Positions 52,661-61,360 of a DNA stretch of 64,000 nt are shown in pieces. This DNA is from DAHUXT01 sp036273675 (GTDB taxonomy: Bacteria; Chloroflexota; Ktedonobacteria; Ktedonobacterales; JADMIN01): NCBI GenBank assembly GCA_036273675.1, contig DASUHD010000159.1:7018-71017 (forward strand), in the 5' to 3' direction. A program made the position numbers and the translations under genes. A model generated the notes under the pieces. The model did not search any database. It was not told the origin of the DNA and worked only from the letters and a program-made list of their open reading frames with translations. Within the stretch, counting starts at the first letter, position 1; each line of letters opens with the position of its first letter.

Positions 52661-52699
52661 GTGCGCAAGCGGCAGACTGGACAGCGAAAGGGACATCGT

Positions 52700-53755
52700 G
52701 TGAACGCGGATGAGACAGCGAGTTCTTCAGATACGCCGTTGCGCATTGGTATTGTGGCGGATGCTCCAACGTTTCCGGGCAAGTGGGACGCGATCAGAGA
52801 AAATGTCCGCGTGGCGGATGGGCTAGGCTATGATTCCGTCTGGCTGGGTGAAGCCTGGGGCTATGAGCTTTTTACCTCGCTAGCCGATCTGCTGCGGGTG
52901 ACGACACGGATGAAGCTGGGCGCGGGCATCGCCAACATCTTCTCGCGCTCGCCCGCGGTCATCGCCGCCACCGCCGCGACGCTGGATGAGCGATCAGGCG
53001 GACGGATGGTGCTTGGCCTTGGCTCGTCCGGGCCGCAGGTGGTCGAGCATTGGCATGGTGTGCCATTTTCGCAGCCGCTCCAGCGTACCCGCGAATACGT
53101 TCAGATCATCAACGCGATCCTGCGCCGCGAACCGCTCAACTTCAAGGGCGAGATCTTCTCGCTGGAACGCGGATTCACCATCCGTTTCACGCCGATTCGC
53201 GACCACATTCCCATCTACCTCGCCTCGCTTGGCCCCAAGAATATTCAGTTGGCGGGAGAGGTCGCCGATGGCATCCTGCCCGTCTACTGGCCCGGGCGCG
53301 ACTATCCTGATTTGCGCGCGCAGCTCGATGCTGGCTCCGCAAAAGTGGGACGGCCAGCAGGCTCCGTGAGCATCGCGCCGTATCTCACGGTGGCGATTGC
53401 GCTGGATGAGGCTGAGCGCGCCGTGGCTCGCAAGCGTGCCGCTGCGCCAGTTGCCTTCTACGTTGGACGCATGGGTACGTTCTATGCGGACATGCTCAGC
53501 CGCCATGGATTCAGCGAGGATGTGGCCGCGATTATCAAAGGATGGGAGAGTGGGCATAACGGCGCGATTGCCGCGGTGAGCGACCGACTGCTCGACGCCA
53601 CGGCGATTATCGGCACGCCAGATGAGGTGGTGGCGCGGCTGCGTGAGTGGCAGGCGCTGGGCATGAACGAGCCGCTCATTAGCATGCCAGATGGGACGCC
53701 AGACCAGGTGGCGGCGCGGCTAGAGGCGCTTGCCCGTGCGGCTGGCCTGCACTGA
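52700..53755 (+). CDS. Luciferase-like (LLM class) flavin-dependent oxidoreductase
   Basis: This 351-residue protein is a bacterial luciferase-like monooxygenase/F420- or FMN-dependent oxidoreductase. It shows G-Y-D-S-V-W-L-G-E near residue 43, L-G-A-G-I-A-N-I-F-S-R near 75, L-D-E-R-S-G-G-R-M-V-L-G-L-G near 97, and L-A-S-L-G-P-K near 172, features of the F420-dependent group. The GTG start follows AAAGGG. No F420 genes are in the window, so the cofactor is inferred. Confidence 0.87.
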   Translation: MNADETASSSDTPLRIGIVADAPTFPGKWDAIRENVRVADGLGYDSVWLGEAWGYELFTSLADLLRVTTRMKLGAGIANIFSRSPAVIAATAATLDERSGGRMVLGLGSSGPQVVEHWHGVPFSQPLQRTREYVQIINAILRREPLNFKGEIFSLERGFTIRFTPIRDHIPIYLASLGPKNIQLAGEVADGILPVYWPGRDYPDLRAQLDAGSAKVGRPAGSVSIAPYLTVAIALDEAERAVARKRAAAPVAFYVGRMGTFYADMLSRHGFSEDVAAIIKGWESGHNGAIAAVSDRLLDATAIIGTPDEVVARLREWQALGMNEPLISMPDGTPDQVAARLEALARAAGLH

Positions 53756-53771
53756 CGGCAACCGTCGCGCC

Positions 53772-53801
53772 TTGACGAAGCGCTCGTAAGTATGCTAAGG
53801 T
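53772..53801 (+). promoter_or_regulatory. Promoter of tRNA-Pro
   Basis: TTGACG (53772-53777) and extended -10 TGC-TAAGGT (hexamer 53796-53801) are 18 bases apart and about 11 bases before the tRNA. Confidence 0.5.
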
Positions 53802-53811
53802 GAAGGCACAT

Positions 53812-53887
<76 letters not shown>

Positions 53888-53891
53888 GATT

Positions 53892-53930
53892 ACAGCGGCC
53901 TCCTGGTTCATTCTGGGGGCCGCTGTTTGT
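53892..53930 (+). terminator. Terminator of tRNA-Pro
   Basis: ACAGCGGCC (53892-53900) pairs with GGCCGCTGT (53918-53926), followed by a T-rich TTGT stretch. Confidence 0.7.
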
Positions 53931-54030
53931 GTTCGCACTCAAGGAATCCGCTCAGTTGCCCGGCTCTCATCTTCTCGCCTGGTCGAGGGTGAGCAGACAA
54001 TGAACAACTGAATCTGGCAGGTGGTGAAGC

Positions 54031-54612
54031 ATGGCGGTGCGTCTGGCGGCGATTCAGGCATCGGTCGCGACAACCTGGACATTTGTGCAATCTTCTCCGG
54101 CGCCTCCCGCAATGGCAGCGGGCATCTATACGGCAGCGCTTTATAGTCTGCACGCATTGCTCCAGGCTGATGACGAGCAGGTCCAGGGCTGGTGGCGCGG
54201 GGCGCTTCTGTTGAGCGACCAGAGCCGGGGTATGCTGCTCGATACGCTCGGCGCCTCTTCGTTGGCGCAGGGAGAGTTGCGCCTCGCCGCGTTGCGCGAT
54301 CTGCCCGAGATCACCATGCTGGGCAGCCTCGACGACATTCACACCATTATCAGTGGCGCGATTGGAATTGGCGCGCCGCGCTATAACGCGGGAGACATCA
54401 TCGGCTGCTGCACCGTCTACTGGGCGACGATGGTAGCTTTGGTCTCCGCCCCGGTGTTCCGCGGATTCCCAGGCTATGCGAAAGCTATGGCGCCGCTGCG
54501 AGAGATTGTCGAGCAGACACCGCCGCCACTGCCGATTATCGGGCAGGGGATCGACGAATTCGCGTGGCAGCTTCGCCACGCGCTGGACGCTGTATTGGCG
54601 GTCAAAGGCTAG
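54031..54612 (+). CDS. Protein of unknown function
   Basis: I do not recognise this 193-residue protein. It is Ala/Leu-rich and probably mostly helical, with a weakly hydrophobic segment around residues 125-145 that includes a Cys pair (G-C-C-T). There is no signal peptide. G-G-T-G-G precedes the ATG on the DNA level, and codon use matches neighbouring genes, so it is likely real. It lies between tRNA-Pro and a methyltransferase gene. Confidence 0.65.
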   Translation: MAVRLAAIQASVATTWTFVQSSPAPPAMAAGIYTAALYSLHALLQADDEQVQGWWRGALLLSDQSRGMLLDTLGASSLAQGELRLAALRDLPEITMLGSLDDIHTIISGAIGIGAPRYNAGDIIGCCTVYWATMVALVSAPVFRGFPGYAKAMAPLREIVEQTPPPLPIIGQGIDEFAWQLRHALDAVLAVKG

Positions 54613-54737
54613 CCCGGATAGGCCATCAGACCCCTTGGACGCGGCCGATGAATCTCGATCATTCCCCCAGACGCTTACGCCTTCGACAGATGTGTCCACG
54701 AGAACCGAATGTACGGTAAGGAAGTGGAGCGGAACTG

Positions 54738-55514
54738 ATGACACAACCACGGACAGATAACGCAATCGACTGGGGCGACTGGCTCCGGCGCTGGGATCGC
54801 CAGCAGACGCGCTATCTGCCCTTCCGCGAGGAACGCTTCAATGCGATGTTCGATGCGGTGGAGGCGCTGCTACCGCCAGATTTTGTCGCGCTCGATTTAG
54901 GATGTGGTCCCGGCTCGCTCAGCCAGCGCCTGCTGGAGCGTTTTCCTCAGGCGCGCGTCATCGCGGTAGATCAGGATCCTCTCTTGCTGGCGATGGGCCA
55001 GGGCGCGCTTGGCGACATCGATGGGCGGCTGCGGTGGATCGATGCCAACCTGCGCGAGCTTTCATGGCGCCAGCGCATCGGCGTGGCGTCGGTTGATGTG
55101 GCGCTGAGTACCACAGCGCTGCACTGGTTGCCTCCCGATCAGCTGGTTCGCCTCTACACCGAGTTGGGGACATTGATTCGCCCTGATGGCCTCTTTCTCG
55201 ATGGCGATCACATGGCCTACGCGCCCGGCATGGAGTCGTTCGCGCGGGTGCGCGACATGGTCAGCAAACGCGACGAGCGCGCCGCCGAGCAGGACGGAGC
55301 CGAGAGTTGGCGCGGGTGGTGGGATGCCATCACCCGCGAGCCCGCGCTTGCCGATCTGGTGGCTGAACGTGAACGACGCCTGCCCGAGAGCGCCCACGGC
55401 GACTTTGAGCTGACCTACGACCTTCACGCCGCCGCGCTCGGAAACGCGGGCTTTCGCTCGGTCGGCGTGCTCTGGCAGCGCCTTGATGACCGTGTCCTTC
55501 TTGCGGTGCGGTAA
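54738..55514 (+). CDS. SAM-dependent methyltransferase
   Basis: A 258-residue class I methyltransferase. Motif I is V-A-L-D-L-G-C-G-P-G-S-L near residue 52, and the next acidic residue lies in V-I-A-V-D-Q-D-P. D-V-A-L-S-T-T-A-L-H-W near residue 120 resembles the Tam/trans-aconitate methyltransferase-like group. GGAG is eight bases upstream of the ATG. The substrate is unknown. Confidence 0.87.
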   Translation: MTQPRTDNAIDWGDWLRRWDRQQTRYLPFREERFNAMFDAVEALLPPDFVALDLGCGPGSLSQRLLERFPQARVIAVDQDPLLLAMGQGALGDIDGRLRWIDANLRELSWRQRIGVASVDVALSTTALHWLPPDQLVRLYTELGTLIRPDGLFLDGDHMAYAPGMESFARVRDMVSKRDERAAEQDGAESWRGWWDAITREPALADLVAERERRLPESAHGDFELTYDLHAAALGNAGFRSVGVLWQRLDDRVLLAVR

Positions 55515-55560
55515 GCAGCCATCTGTGTAGCGAATTCACCGGTGAAAACGAATTCCTGTG

Positions 55561-56475
55561 CTACTGTGGCGGGAGGGCCAGGCCGATCAGCTTGTAGACC
55601 AATTTGGCCGCTACCACCGGGCTGACGTGTCCCTCAACGAGCGGCGAAAGCTCCACGACATCGAAACCGATGATGGTTCGCTGGGCCGCGACCGCGCTGA
55701 GCAGGTCCATGACCTCGTACCAGCCTAGCCCTCCTGGTTCGGGTGTCCCGGTGCCAGGCACGAGCGATGGGTCGAATGCGTCGATATCAAAGGTGATGTA
55801 CACCTCGTCGCCCAGCGATGCGACGACCTCGTCAATCCAGCCGCGGTCACCGTGAAAGCGCTGACTGGCGATAGCGCTCGCTAGCCAGAGTGGCAACCTG
55901 CGCTCCTCGATGAGTTGCATCTCTGGCTCGCTGATGCTGCGCATACCTACCTGCGCGGTCCGCTCGCAGACATCCAGCACACGACGCATGATGGTGGCGC
56001 TGCTGAGAGGATTCTCCTCATACGAGTCGCGGAGATCGGTATGGGCGTCAATTTGTAGCACGGACATTCCGGGATATCGTGCGGCAAAGGCCCGTATCAC
56101 ACCGATGGAGATGGAGTGGTCGCCACCAAGTGTGGCCACGAACTTGCCGCGGTCCAGCAATTGGCTCGTAACCTGCTCGGTGCGGTTGGTCATTGCCGCC
56201 GCGTTGCCCATGATCGGCTCAATCGCGCGCAGCGTATGGATGCCCACCTCGCAGGGGCTGCGGCGTAGCTCCGTGTCGTACAACTCCAGATTGCGCGAGG
56301 CGTCGATGATCGCCTGCGGACCTTCGCGAGTGCCGGGCCGATAGCAGGTGGTCGCATCGAAAGGCACGGGAACAACCACAACGCGCGCAGTCTCGAAGGC
56401 GGTCAGCTCATCGTCGAGATGCATGAAACCGCGGCTGGGCGCCAGGATATCGTCTAGCTCGGGCAACTCGCTCAT
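55561..56475 (-). CDS. speB: Agmatinase / ureohydrolase family protein
   Basis: Agmatinase converts agmatine to putrescine and urea. The 304-residue protein has all metal-binding motifs of the arginase/agmatinase family: G-G-D-H-S (H120), D-A-H-T-D (D143, H145, D147), and F-D-I-D-A-F-D-P (D230, D232). The length suits SpeB. Related activities such as guanidinobutyrase or formiminoglutamase share these motifs, so the substrate is inferred. Confidence 0.9.
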   Translation of the reverse strand: MSELPELDDILAPSRGFMHLDDELTAFETARVVVVPVPFDATTCYRPGTREGPQAIIDASRNLELYDTELRRSPCEVGIHTLRAIEPIMGNAAAMTNRTEQVTSQLLDRGKFVATLGGDHSISIGVIRAFAARYPGMSVLQIDAHTDLRDSYEENPLSSATIMRRVLDVCERTAQVGMRSISEPEMQLIEERRLPLWLASAIASQRFHGDRGWIDEVVASLGDEVYITFDIDAFDPSLVPGTGTPEPGGLGWYEVMDLLSAVAAQRTIIGFDVVELSPLVEGHVSPVVAAKLVYKLIGLALPPQ

Positions 56476-56872
56476 CGTAAATCTCCTCGAACATTTCGCA
56501 CAGGCCGCAAGTGAGCGGACTGTGAACGGTGTGGCGGTGACGTTTCATAGCGAACATGTTGTCACATGGGTAAGACACTCGCAGTATACGCCAGGCAATC
56601 GTTAACTCATGAGGTAGGCATGAAACTTGCTGTGACATCTCGTGTGGCGTAATTTCGGCGGACTTAGCGTTCACTTGCGGAATCACTCCACTGGGGGATA
56701 CAATGAGGATGTTGGTGAACTGACACGGCTCCCCCCGGTGGCTTTCAGGCAGAGATGGTTCCTCCGCGTTGAGTGCCGGAGCGTCCGTAGAACGGCGCCA
56801 CGAGCGAGTTGGTAGAGTTTGTTTTTGAGAAAGCTGGCCTCCCCGGCCAGGCATGAGGACTGAAGGAGCCTA
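56476..56872. other. 397-base divergent region between speB and the RRM gene
   Basis: Holds the speB upstream region and the RRM promoter with its long leader. No gene is seen. The leader may be structured and affect translation, as in cold-inducible RNA-binding protein genes, but this is inference. Confidence 0.5.
56675..56704 (+). promoter_or_regulatory. Promoter of the RRM protein gene
   Basis: TTGCGG (56675-56680) and TACAAT (56699-56704) are 18 bases apart. The predicted leader is long, about 160 bases, and contains a small hairpin CTGGCC/GGCCAG at 56834-56850 just before the ribosome-binding site. Confidence 0.5.
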
Positions 56873-57319
56873 GTGGCCACCAGGATTTACGTAGGCAATT
56901 TGCCCTACACGACGGACAATCAGCAGCTTGCGCAGCTTTTCGGCGCGTTTGGAGAGGTATTAGACGCCGCGGTCATTATGGATCGCGCCACCGGTCAGAG
57001 CAAGGGTTTCGGGTTCGTCGAGATGGCCGACGACGCGCAGGCGCAGAGCGCCATTCAGGCGCTCAACGGCACGATGGTCGGTAACCGGACGATTCGTGTG
57101 AACGAGGCTCAGCCGCGCGCTGAACGCGGCGGTGGTGGCGGCTACGGCGGTGGTGGCGGCTACGGCGGTGGTGGTGGCGGTTATGGCGGCGGCGGCTACG
57201 GCGGCGGCGGCTATGGCGGCAGTGGTCGTAGTGATCGCGGCGGTGGCCGTGGTGGCCGTGGCGGTGGCTACGGTGGCGGTTATGACGCCGGTGGCCGTGG
57301 ACGCAGCGATCGCTGGTAG
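56873..57319 (+). CDS. Glycine-rich RNA-binding protein (RRM)
   Basis: The 148-residue protein has one RRM (residues 3-80). RNP2 is I-Y-V-G-N-L and RNP1 is K-G-F-G-F-V-E-M. Residues 84-148 are a Gly-rich tail with repeated Y-G-G-G-G units followed by R-G-G-R-G-G boxes. Such proteins, common in cyanobacteria and Chloroflexota, are cold- or stress-induced RNA chaperones. The GTG start follows AAGGAG. Confidence 0.93.
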   Translation: MATRIYVGNLPYTTDNQQLAQLFGAFGEVLDAAVIMDRATGQSKGFGFVEMADDAQAQSAIQALNGTMVGNRTIRVNEAQPRAERGGGGGYGGGGGYGGGGGGYGGGGYGGGGYGGSGRSDRGGGRGGRGGGYGGGYDAGGRGRSDRW

Positions 57320-57377
57320 TTGACGCCAGTGTAATGTGGTCCGCCATCTGTTTTCAGAGGCTCGGATCGCGCGTAAG

Positions 57378-57408
57378 CCGGATTCTCCTGATGGGGGGAT
57401 CCGGTTTT
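57378..57408 (+). terminator. Terminator of the RRM gene
   Basis: CCGGAT (57378-57383) pairs with ATCCGG (57399-57404), extended by weaker inner pairs, and is followed by TTTT. Confidence 0.7.
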
Positions 57409-57415
57409 GTGCTAC

Positions 57416-58054
57416 CTATGGAGGGGCAAGCCAGGTGCGGCCCTGATCGATACGCAGGCGGCCAGAGAGCAGCCACTCCAGCGCCAGTGGCAAGAGCCGA
57501 TGTTCCTCGGCCAGAATGCGCGCCGAAAGGCTCTCGACGGTATCTTTATCCAGCACAGGCACGGCGGCCTGGGCGACAATTGGCCCGGCGTCCACATCGG
57601 CCGTGACGATATGCACCGTGCAGCCGCTAACCTTGACGCCCGCCGCCAGTGCGTCCGCCTGCGGCCTGGGCGCCATCCCTCCCGCGAAGGCTGGCAGTAG
57701 CGACGGATGAACATTGAGGATTCGGTTGGGATACACTTCGACGACGCTGGCATCCAGAATGGGCTTGTAGCCAGCCAACGCTACCGCCTGCACGCGCGCT
57801 TCCTGAAGCGCCGCGATGATAGCGGCTCCGGCCTCGACGCGCGACGCGAACGATTTTGGCGCGATAACCCGCGTTTCGGCTCCGTGCTCGCGAGCGATGT
57901 CAAGGGCTGGCGCATCCGCCCGGCTGGAAATGACCAGCGCCACGCGCGCATGTAGGTCATCACGCTCTATCGCGCGAAAGATCGCCGCGAGGTTACTGCC
58001 GCGTCCCGACACCAGAACCGCAAGCGCAGGAACCGCCGCTGTTTCATCGCTCAT
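57416..58054 (-). CDS. purN: Phosphoribosylglycinamide formyltransferase PurN
   Basis: PurN transfers a formyl group from 10-formyl-THF to GAR in purine synthesis. The 212-residue protein starts with V-L-V-S-G-R-G-S-N-L, has the catalytic N-x-H in I-L-N-V-H-P-S-L-L-P, and D in T-A-D-V-D-A-G-P-I. Its ATG overlaps the purM stop as ATGA, indicating translational coupling. Confidence 0.96.
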   Translation of the reverse strand: MSDETAAVPALAVLVSGRGSNLAAIFRAIERDDLHARVALVISSRADAPALDIAREHGAETRVIAPKSFASRVEAGAAIIAALQEARVQAVALAGYKPILDASVVEVYPNRILNVHPSLLPAFAGGMAPRPQADALAAGVKVSGCTVHIVTADVDAGPIVAQAAVPVLDKDTVESLSARILAEEHRLLPLALEWLLSGRLRIDQGRTWLAPP

Positions 58055-59091
58055 GCAAGCCCCTCGACCACTACGCGAACGCCAGTATCAGGCGTGTCTG
58101 TCACCTCGCCGACACGCCGCCCGCCCGCGGACGCCGTCTGCGCCAGCACGTGCGCCTCATGCTCTGGGCGGCAGAAGATCAGGAAGCCAAGGCCAAGGTT
58201 GAAGACGCGCTGCATCTCATCCCACGCGATGTTGCCCTGGCGCTGGATCAGCCGAAAGATCGGCAGGATATTCCAGGTCGAGGCGTCGAGGCGAACGGTG
58301 AGTCCCTCAGGCACGACACGCGGCAGGTTATCGGTGAGGCCGCCGCCCGTGATATGCGCCATCCCTGTCACTACCTGGTCATTGACCAATGGCGCCACCT
58401 CGTGGAGGTAGGAGCGGTGGGGTTGGAGCAACTCATCGCCGAGCGAGCGACCCAACTCATGGACAGGCGCGTTCAGGTCAGCGTCGGCGAAGACGGCGCG
58501 TGCGAGTGAATAGCCGTTGGTGTGCAGACCCAGTGAGGGTAGCCCGACGACTCTGTCGCCCGCCCGGATGTTCTCTCCTCCGACAAGATGGTCACGCTCG
58601 GCCAGCCCGACGATGCATCCGGCGAGGTCATACTCGCCTACCGCATAGAAGCCCGGCATCGCGGCTGTCTCGCCGCCGATGAGCGCGCAGCCCGCCTCAC
58701 GACACGCCGCCGCGACCCCGCCGACGACGGCCGTCGCCTGGTCGGCATCCATCGCGCCGAGGGCGAGGTAATCGAGGAAAAAGAGTGGACGCGCGCCACA
58801 GACGAGGATATCGTTGACACAATGGTTGACCAGATCGGCGCCCACCGAGCCGTGACGATTGAGTGCGAAGGCAATCTTGAGTTTGGTGCCGACGCCGTCG
58901 ATGGATGAGACGAGCACTGGCTCGCGCAGTCCGCTGGTATCTAGCGCGAAGAGGCCGCCGAATCCACCCATCGCGCCCAGAACCTCCGGGCCATGGGTGG
59001 TACGAATGGCGGCGCGCATTGCCTGCTTCGCCGCATCGGCGGCGTCAAGGTTCACGCCTGCCCTGGCGTAGGCCTCAGCCGACTGCGTCAT
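58051..59091 (-). CDS. purM: Phosphoribosylformylglycinamidine cyclo-ligase PurM
   Basis: PurM (AIR synthetase) closes the imidazole ring in purine synthesis. The 346-residue protein has Y-A-R-A-G-V-N-L-D near the start, S-S-I-D-G-V-G-T-K-L, and G-G-E-T-A-A-M-P-G-F-Y. ATG 59091 follows GAGGAG; the longer frame adds nine unlikely residues. It lies between a roadblock-domain gene and purN. Confidence 0.96.
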   Translation of the reverse strand: MTQSAEAYARAGVNLDAADAAKQAMRAAIRTTHGPEVLGAMGGFGGLFALDTSGLREPVLVSSIDGVGTKLKIAFALNRHGSVGADLVNHCVNDILVCGARPLFFLDYLALGAMDADQATAVVGGVAAACREAGCALIGGETAAMPGFYAVGEYDLAGCIVGLAERDHLVGGENIRAGDRVVGLPSLGLHTNGYSLARAVFADADLNAPVHELGRSLGDELLQPHRSYLHEVAPLVNDQVVTGMAHITGGGLTDNLPRVVPEGLTVRLDASTWNILPIFRLIQRQGNIAWDEMQRVFNLGLGFLIFCRPEHEAHVLAQTASAGGRRVGEVTDTPDTGVRVVVEGLA

Positions 59092-59151
59092 AGAGCATTC
59101 TCCTCGTGGGCGCGGCATATGTACTCCGGCCTTTCACGGCCGAGATCGTAG

Positions 59152-59517
59152 CTACCGCGCATCCAGCAGCCGCAAGAGTTCGTCGGCGCTGGCGCGGACG
59201 GTATGGCGGACGCGCCCAAGGCTGGCCGCGCTCTCCGCCAGGGTCACGACGGCGGCATAGTCGCCGAGCGGCTCAACGGTGATGAGCGCGTGGTCATACT
59301 CGCAGATCGTACCGACGGTGAGGCTCTGGCCCAACTCGCGCCCGATCGCCTCCGCTGTGCCAAGTGCGCTGGCGCCCAGTGCGCCTAGCGCCTCCAAAAA
59401 GCGCGGGTCGCCGCGTCCGGCCAGCTCGATGGGCAAGCCCTCACGTCCAACCAGCACCGTCGCCTGGACCCCTGGCACCGTCAGCACTCGCCCCAGCACA
59501 TCGCGCAGGCTTGCCAT
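59152..59517 (-). CDS. Roadblock/LC7 domain protein
   Basis: This 121-residue protein is a single roadblock/LC7 domain: V-P-G-V-Q-A-T-V-L-V-G-R-E-G-L-P-I near the start and E-Y-D-H-A-L-I-T-V-E-P-L-G near residue 75. Such proteins usually pair with Ras-like GTPases such as MglA or regulate polarity and motility. No GTPase gene is nearby. It sits between purF and purM with gaps of about 60-75 bases, so it is probably cotranscribed with purine genes. Confidence 0.88.
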   Translation of the reverse strand: MASLRDVLGRVLTVPGVQATVLVGREGLPIELAGRGDPRFLEALGALGASALGTAEAIGRELGQSLTVGTICEYDHALITVEPLGDYAAVVTLAESAASLGRVRHTVRASADELLRLLDAR

Positions 59518-59593
59518 CCCAATCCTCCACTCAATTCAGCCGCACATGCAGACAGCATCAATGCCTGTCAATGCCACGATCACGAATACGACG

Positions 59594-61171
59594 CTAGCGA
59601 ATCGCCGTCGTCATCGGTTCCAGTGCGAACTTGTCGGCGTCGTCCATATTCACTGGCACCGGATATTTTCCGGTGAAGCAGCCCATGCAGAACGTCGAGC
59701 GCGGCAGAGCGATCGCCGCGACCAGACCATCCAGACTGAGATAGTGCAGGCTATCGGCGCCCACCTCGCGGGCGATGTCCGTAGCATTGTCCAGGCGTGC
59801 GGCGATCAACTCGGAGCGGCGAGCGACATCCAGCCCAAGGTAGCACGGGAAGCGGAACGGTGGCGACGTAACGCCGAGATGTACCTCGACCGCGCCCGAA
59901 TCGCGCAGTAGCCGCACCAGTTGCCGGGTAGTTGTGCCGCGCACGATGCTATCGTCGATCACCACCACGCGCTTGCCCTTGAGCACCGCGCCAAGCGCAT
60001 TGTACTTCATCTTCACGCCAAGCTGGCGCAGATTCTGGTCGGGCTGGATGAACGTCCGGCCGATGTAGCGATTCTTGATGAGGCCGTCGGCGAAGGGCAT
60101 CTTACGCGCGGCGGCGTATCCGGCGGCGGCAGGTGAGGCCGAGTCGGGAACCGGAATGACGAAATCCGCCGCAACGGGATATTCCTGCGCCAGCTGCTCG
60201 CCCATCCGCTGACGCGCCAGGTAGAGCGAGCGATTGTTGATCGTGCTGTCGGGCCGTGCGAAGTAGATATACTCGAAAAGGCATGCTGCCATCCCTTCGG
60301 ACGCCTGGCCCTCGAATGCTTGCATCCCCTCTGGGCCGTCGCCGCTCAGAACGATAACCTCGCCCGGCTCCACGTCGCGGATGGACTCGCCGCCGACGGT
60401 CTCGATGGCGCATGTCTCCGACGCGATCATCCAGTGATCGTGGAGGCGACCAATGGTGAGGGGGCGCACGCCGTGAGGGTCGCGGATGCCGATTACCTCA
60501 GTTGGCGTGAGCAACACCAGGCTGTAGGCGCCTTCCAGTTGCGGCATCACCGCGCGAATCTTGTCGAGATACGTCTTGCCAGGCGCTCGGGCGATCATCA
60601 TGGCAATGAGCTCGGTATCGCTGCTGGAGTGTGGCTTGGCGCCGTTCGCCAGCAGCCGCGACCGCAGCGTCAGCGTGTTGGTGAGGTTGCCATTGTGCGC
60701 GAGCGCGAATTTGCCGAGATTGCCCTCCATGTAGACGGGCTGGGCGTTCTCGATGCGGGTGCTGCCAGTGGTGGAGTAGCGAGTGTGACCGATGGCGACA
60801 TGGCCGGTCAGGCTGGCGATCGTCTCCTCTTTGAATACCTGACTGACGAGGCCCATATCGACGTGGCGGTGGAGTTGCGCGCCGTCGCCGGTGAAGATGC
60901 CAGCGCTTTCTTGCCCGCGATGTTGCAGGGCGAACAAGGCAAAGTACGTGAGCCGGGCTACATCCTCGCCCGGCGCATAGATGCCGAAGACTCCACACGC
61001 CTCATGGGGGCGATCCAACCCGTTATTCAGCAGCGCGTTCAGGGTATCGTTGTCAATCGCAGCGCTATCCGTGCTATCCGGGTTGTCAGTCAGCATGTCG
61101 TCAGCCACCACCAACTCCCTGCCTGGCTGGCCGCCCCAATTGGGTTGCCCGCTGGCCGCGCGGATGTGCAT
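59594..61171 (-). CDS. purF: Amidophosphoribosyltransferase PurF
   Basis: PurF makes phosphoribosylamine, the first step of purine synthesis. From ATG 61171 it has 525 residues. The glutaminase nucleophile Cys59 lies in E-A-C-G-V-F-G, so a propeptide of up to 58 residues would be removed. The PRPP motif is V-V-V-I-D-D-S-I-V-R-G-T-T. Cysteines in A-A-C-L-F-E-Y, F-P-C-Y-L-G and F-C-M-G-C suggest the 4Fe-4S Bacillus-type enzyme. A later ATG at 61096 would shorten the propeptide to about 33 residues. Confidence 0.95.
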   Translation of the reverse strand: MHIRAASGQPNWGGQPGRELVVADDMLTDNPDSTDSAAIDNDTLNALLNNGLDRPHEACGVFGIYAPGEDVARLTYFALFALQHRGQESAGIFTGDGAQLHRHVDMGLVSQVFKEETIASLTGHVAIGHTRYSTTGSTRIENAQPVYMEGNLGKFALAHNGNLTNTLTLRSRLLANGAKPHSSSDTELIAMMIARAPGKTYLDKIRAVMPQLEGAYSLVLLTPTEVIGIRDPHGVRPLTIGRLHDHWMIASETCAIETVGGESIRDVEPGEVIVLSGDGPEGMQAFEGQASEGMAACLFEYIYFARPDSTINNRSLYLARQRMGEQLAQEYPVAADFVIPVPDSASPAAAGYAAARKMPFADGLIKNRYIGRTFIQPDQNLRQLGVKMKYNALGAVLKGKRVVVIDDSIVRGTTTRQLVRLLRDSGAVEVHLGVTSPPFRFPCYLGLDVARRSELIAARLDNATDIAREVGADSLHYLSLDGLVAAIALPRSTFCMGCFTGKYPVPVNMDDADKFALEPMTTAIR

Positions 61172-61240
61172 GCGCATACCTCTCTTCTGGTTGTCCACTG
61201 GCTATGAATCTATCGCTACCAGAATGACAGAACCTACATA

Positions 61241-61270
61241 ATTTTACCGCATGCCCTCGGACATCTCCAA
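61241..61270 (-). promoter_or_regulatory. Promoter of the purF operon
   Basis: On the minus strand TTGGAG (61270-61265) and TAAAAT (61246-61241) are 18 bases apart, 70 bases before the chosen purF start. No purine riboswitch or PurBox was recognised. Confidence 0.4.
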
Positions 61271-61321
61271 ACCCGATAGTCCTGTGCAGCACTGGCAGAT
61301 TTCTCCCAGAAGAAATGATGC

Positions 61322-61350
61322 TTGCGGCGCGAAGTGTCGAGGCGTACACT
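61322..61350 (+). promoter_or_regulatory. Promoter of the ABC-F gene, predicting a leaderless mRNA
   Basis: TTGCGG (61322-61327) and TACACT (61345-61350) have a 17-base spacer. Transcription would start only 3-4 bases before ATG 61361, where no Shine-Dalgarno is seen. Confidence 0.5.
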
Positions 61351-61360
61351 AAACAGTGCC

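Noticed and set aside
57128..57300. Repeated GGC/GGT-rich DNA resembling a tandem or CRISPR-like array
   Set aside because: It is the coding sequence of the Gly-rich tail of the RRM protein; there are no spacers.
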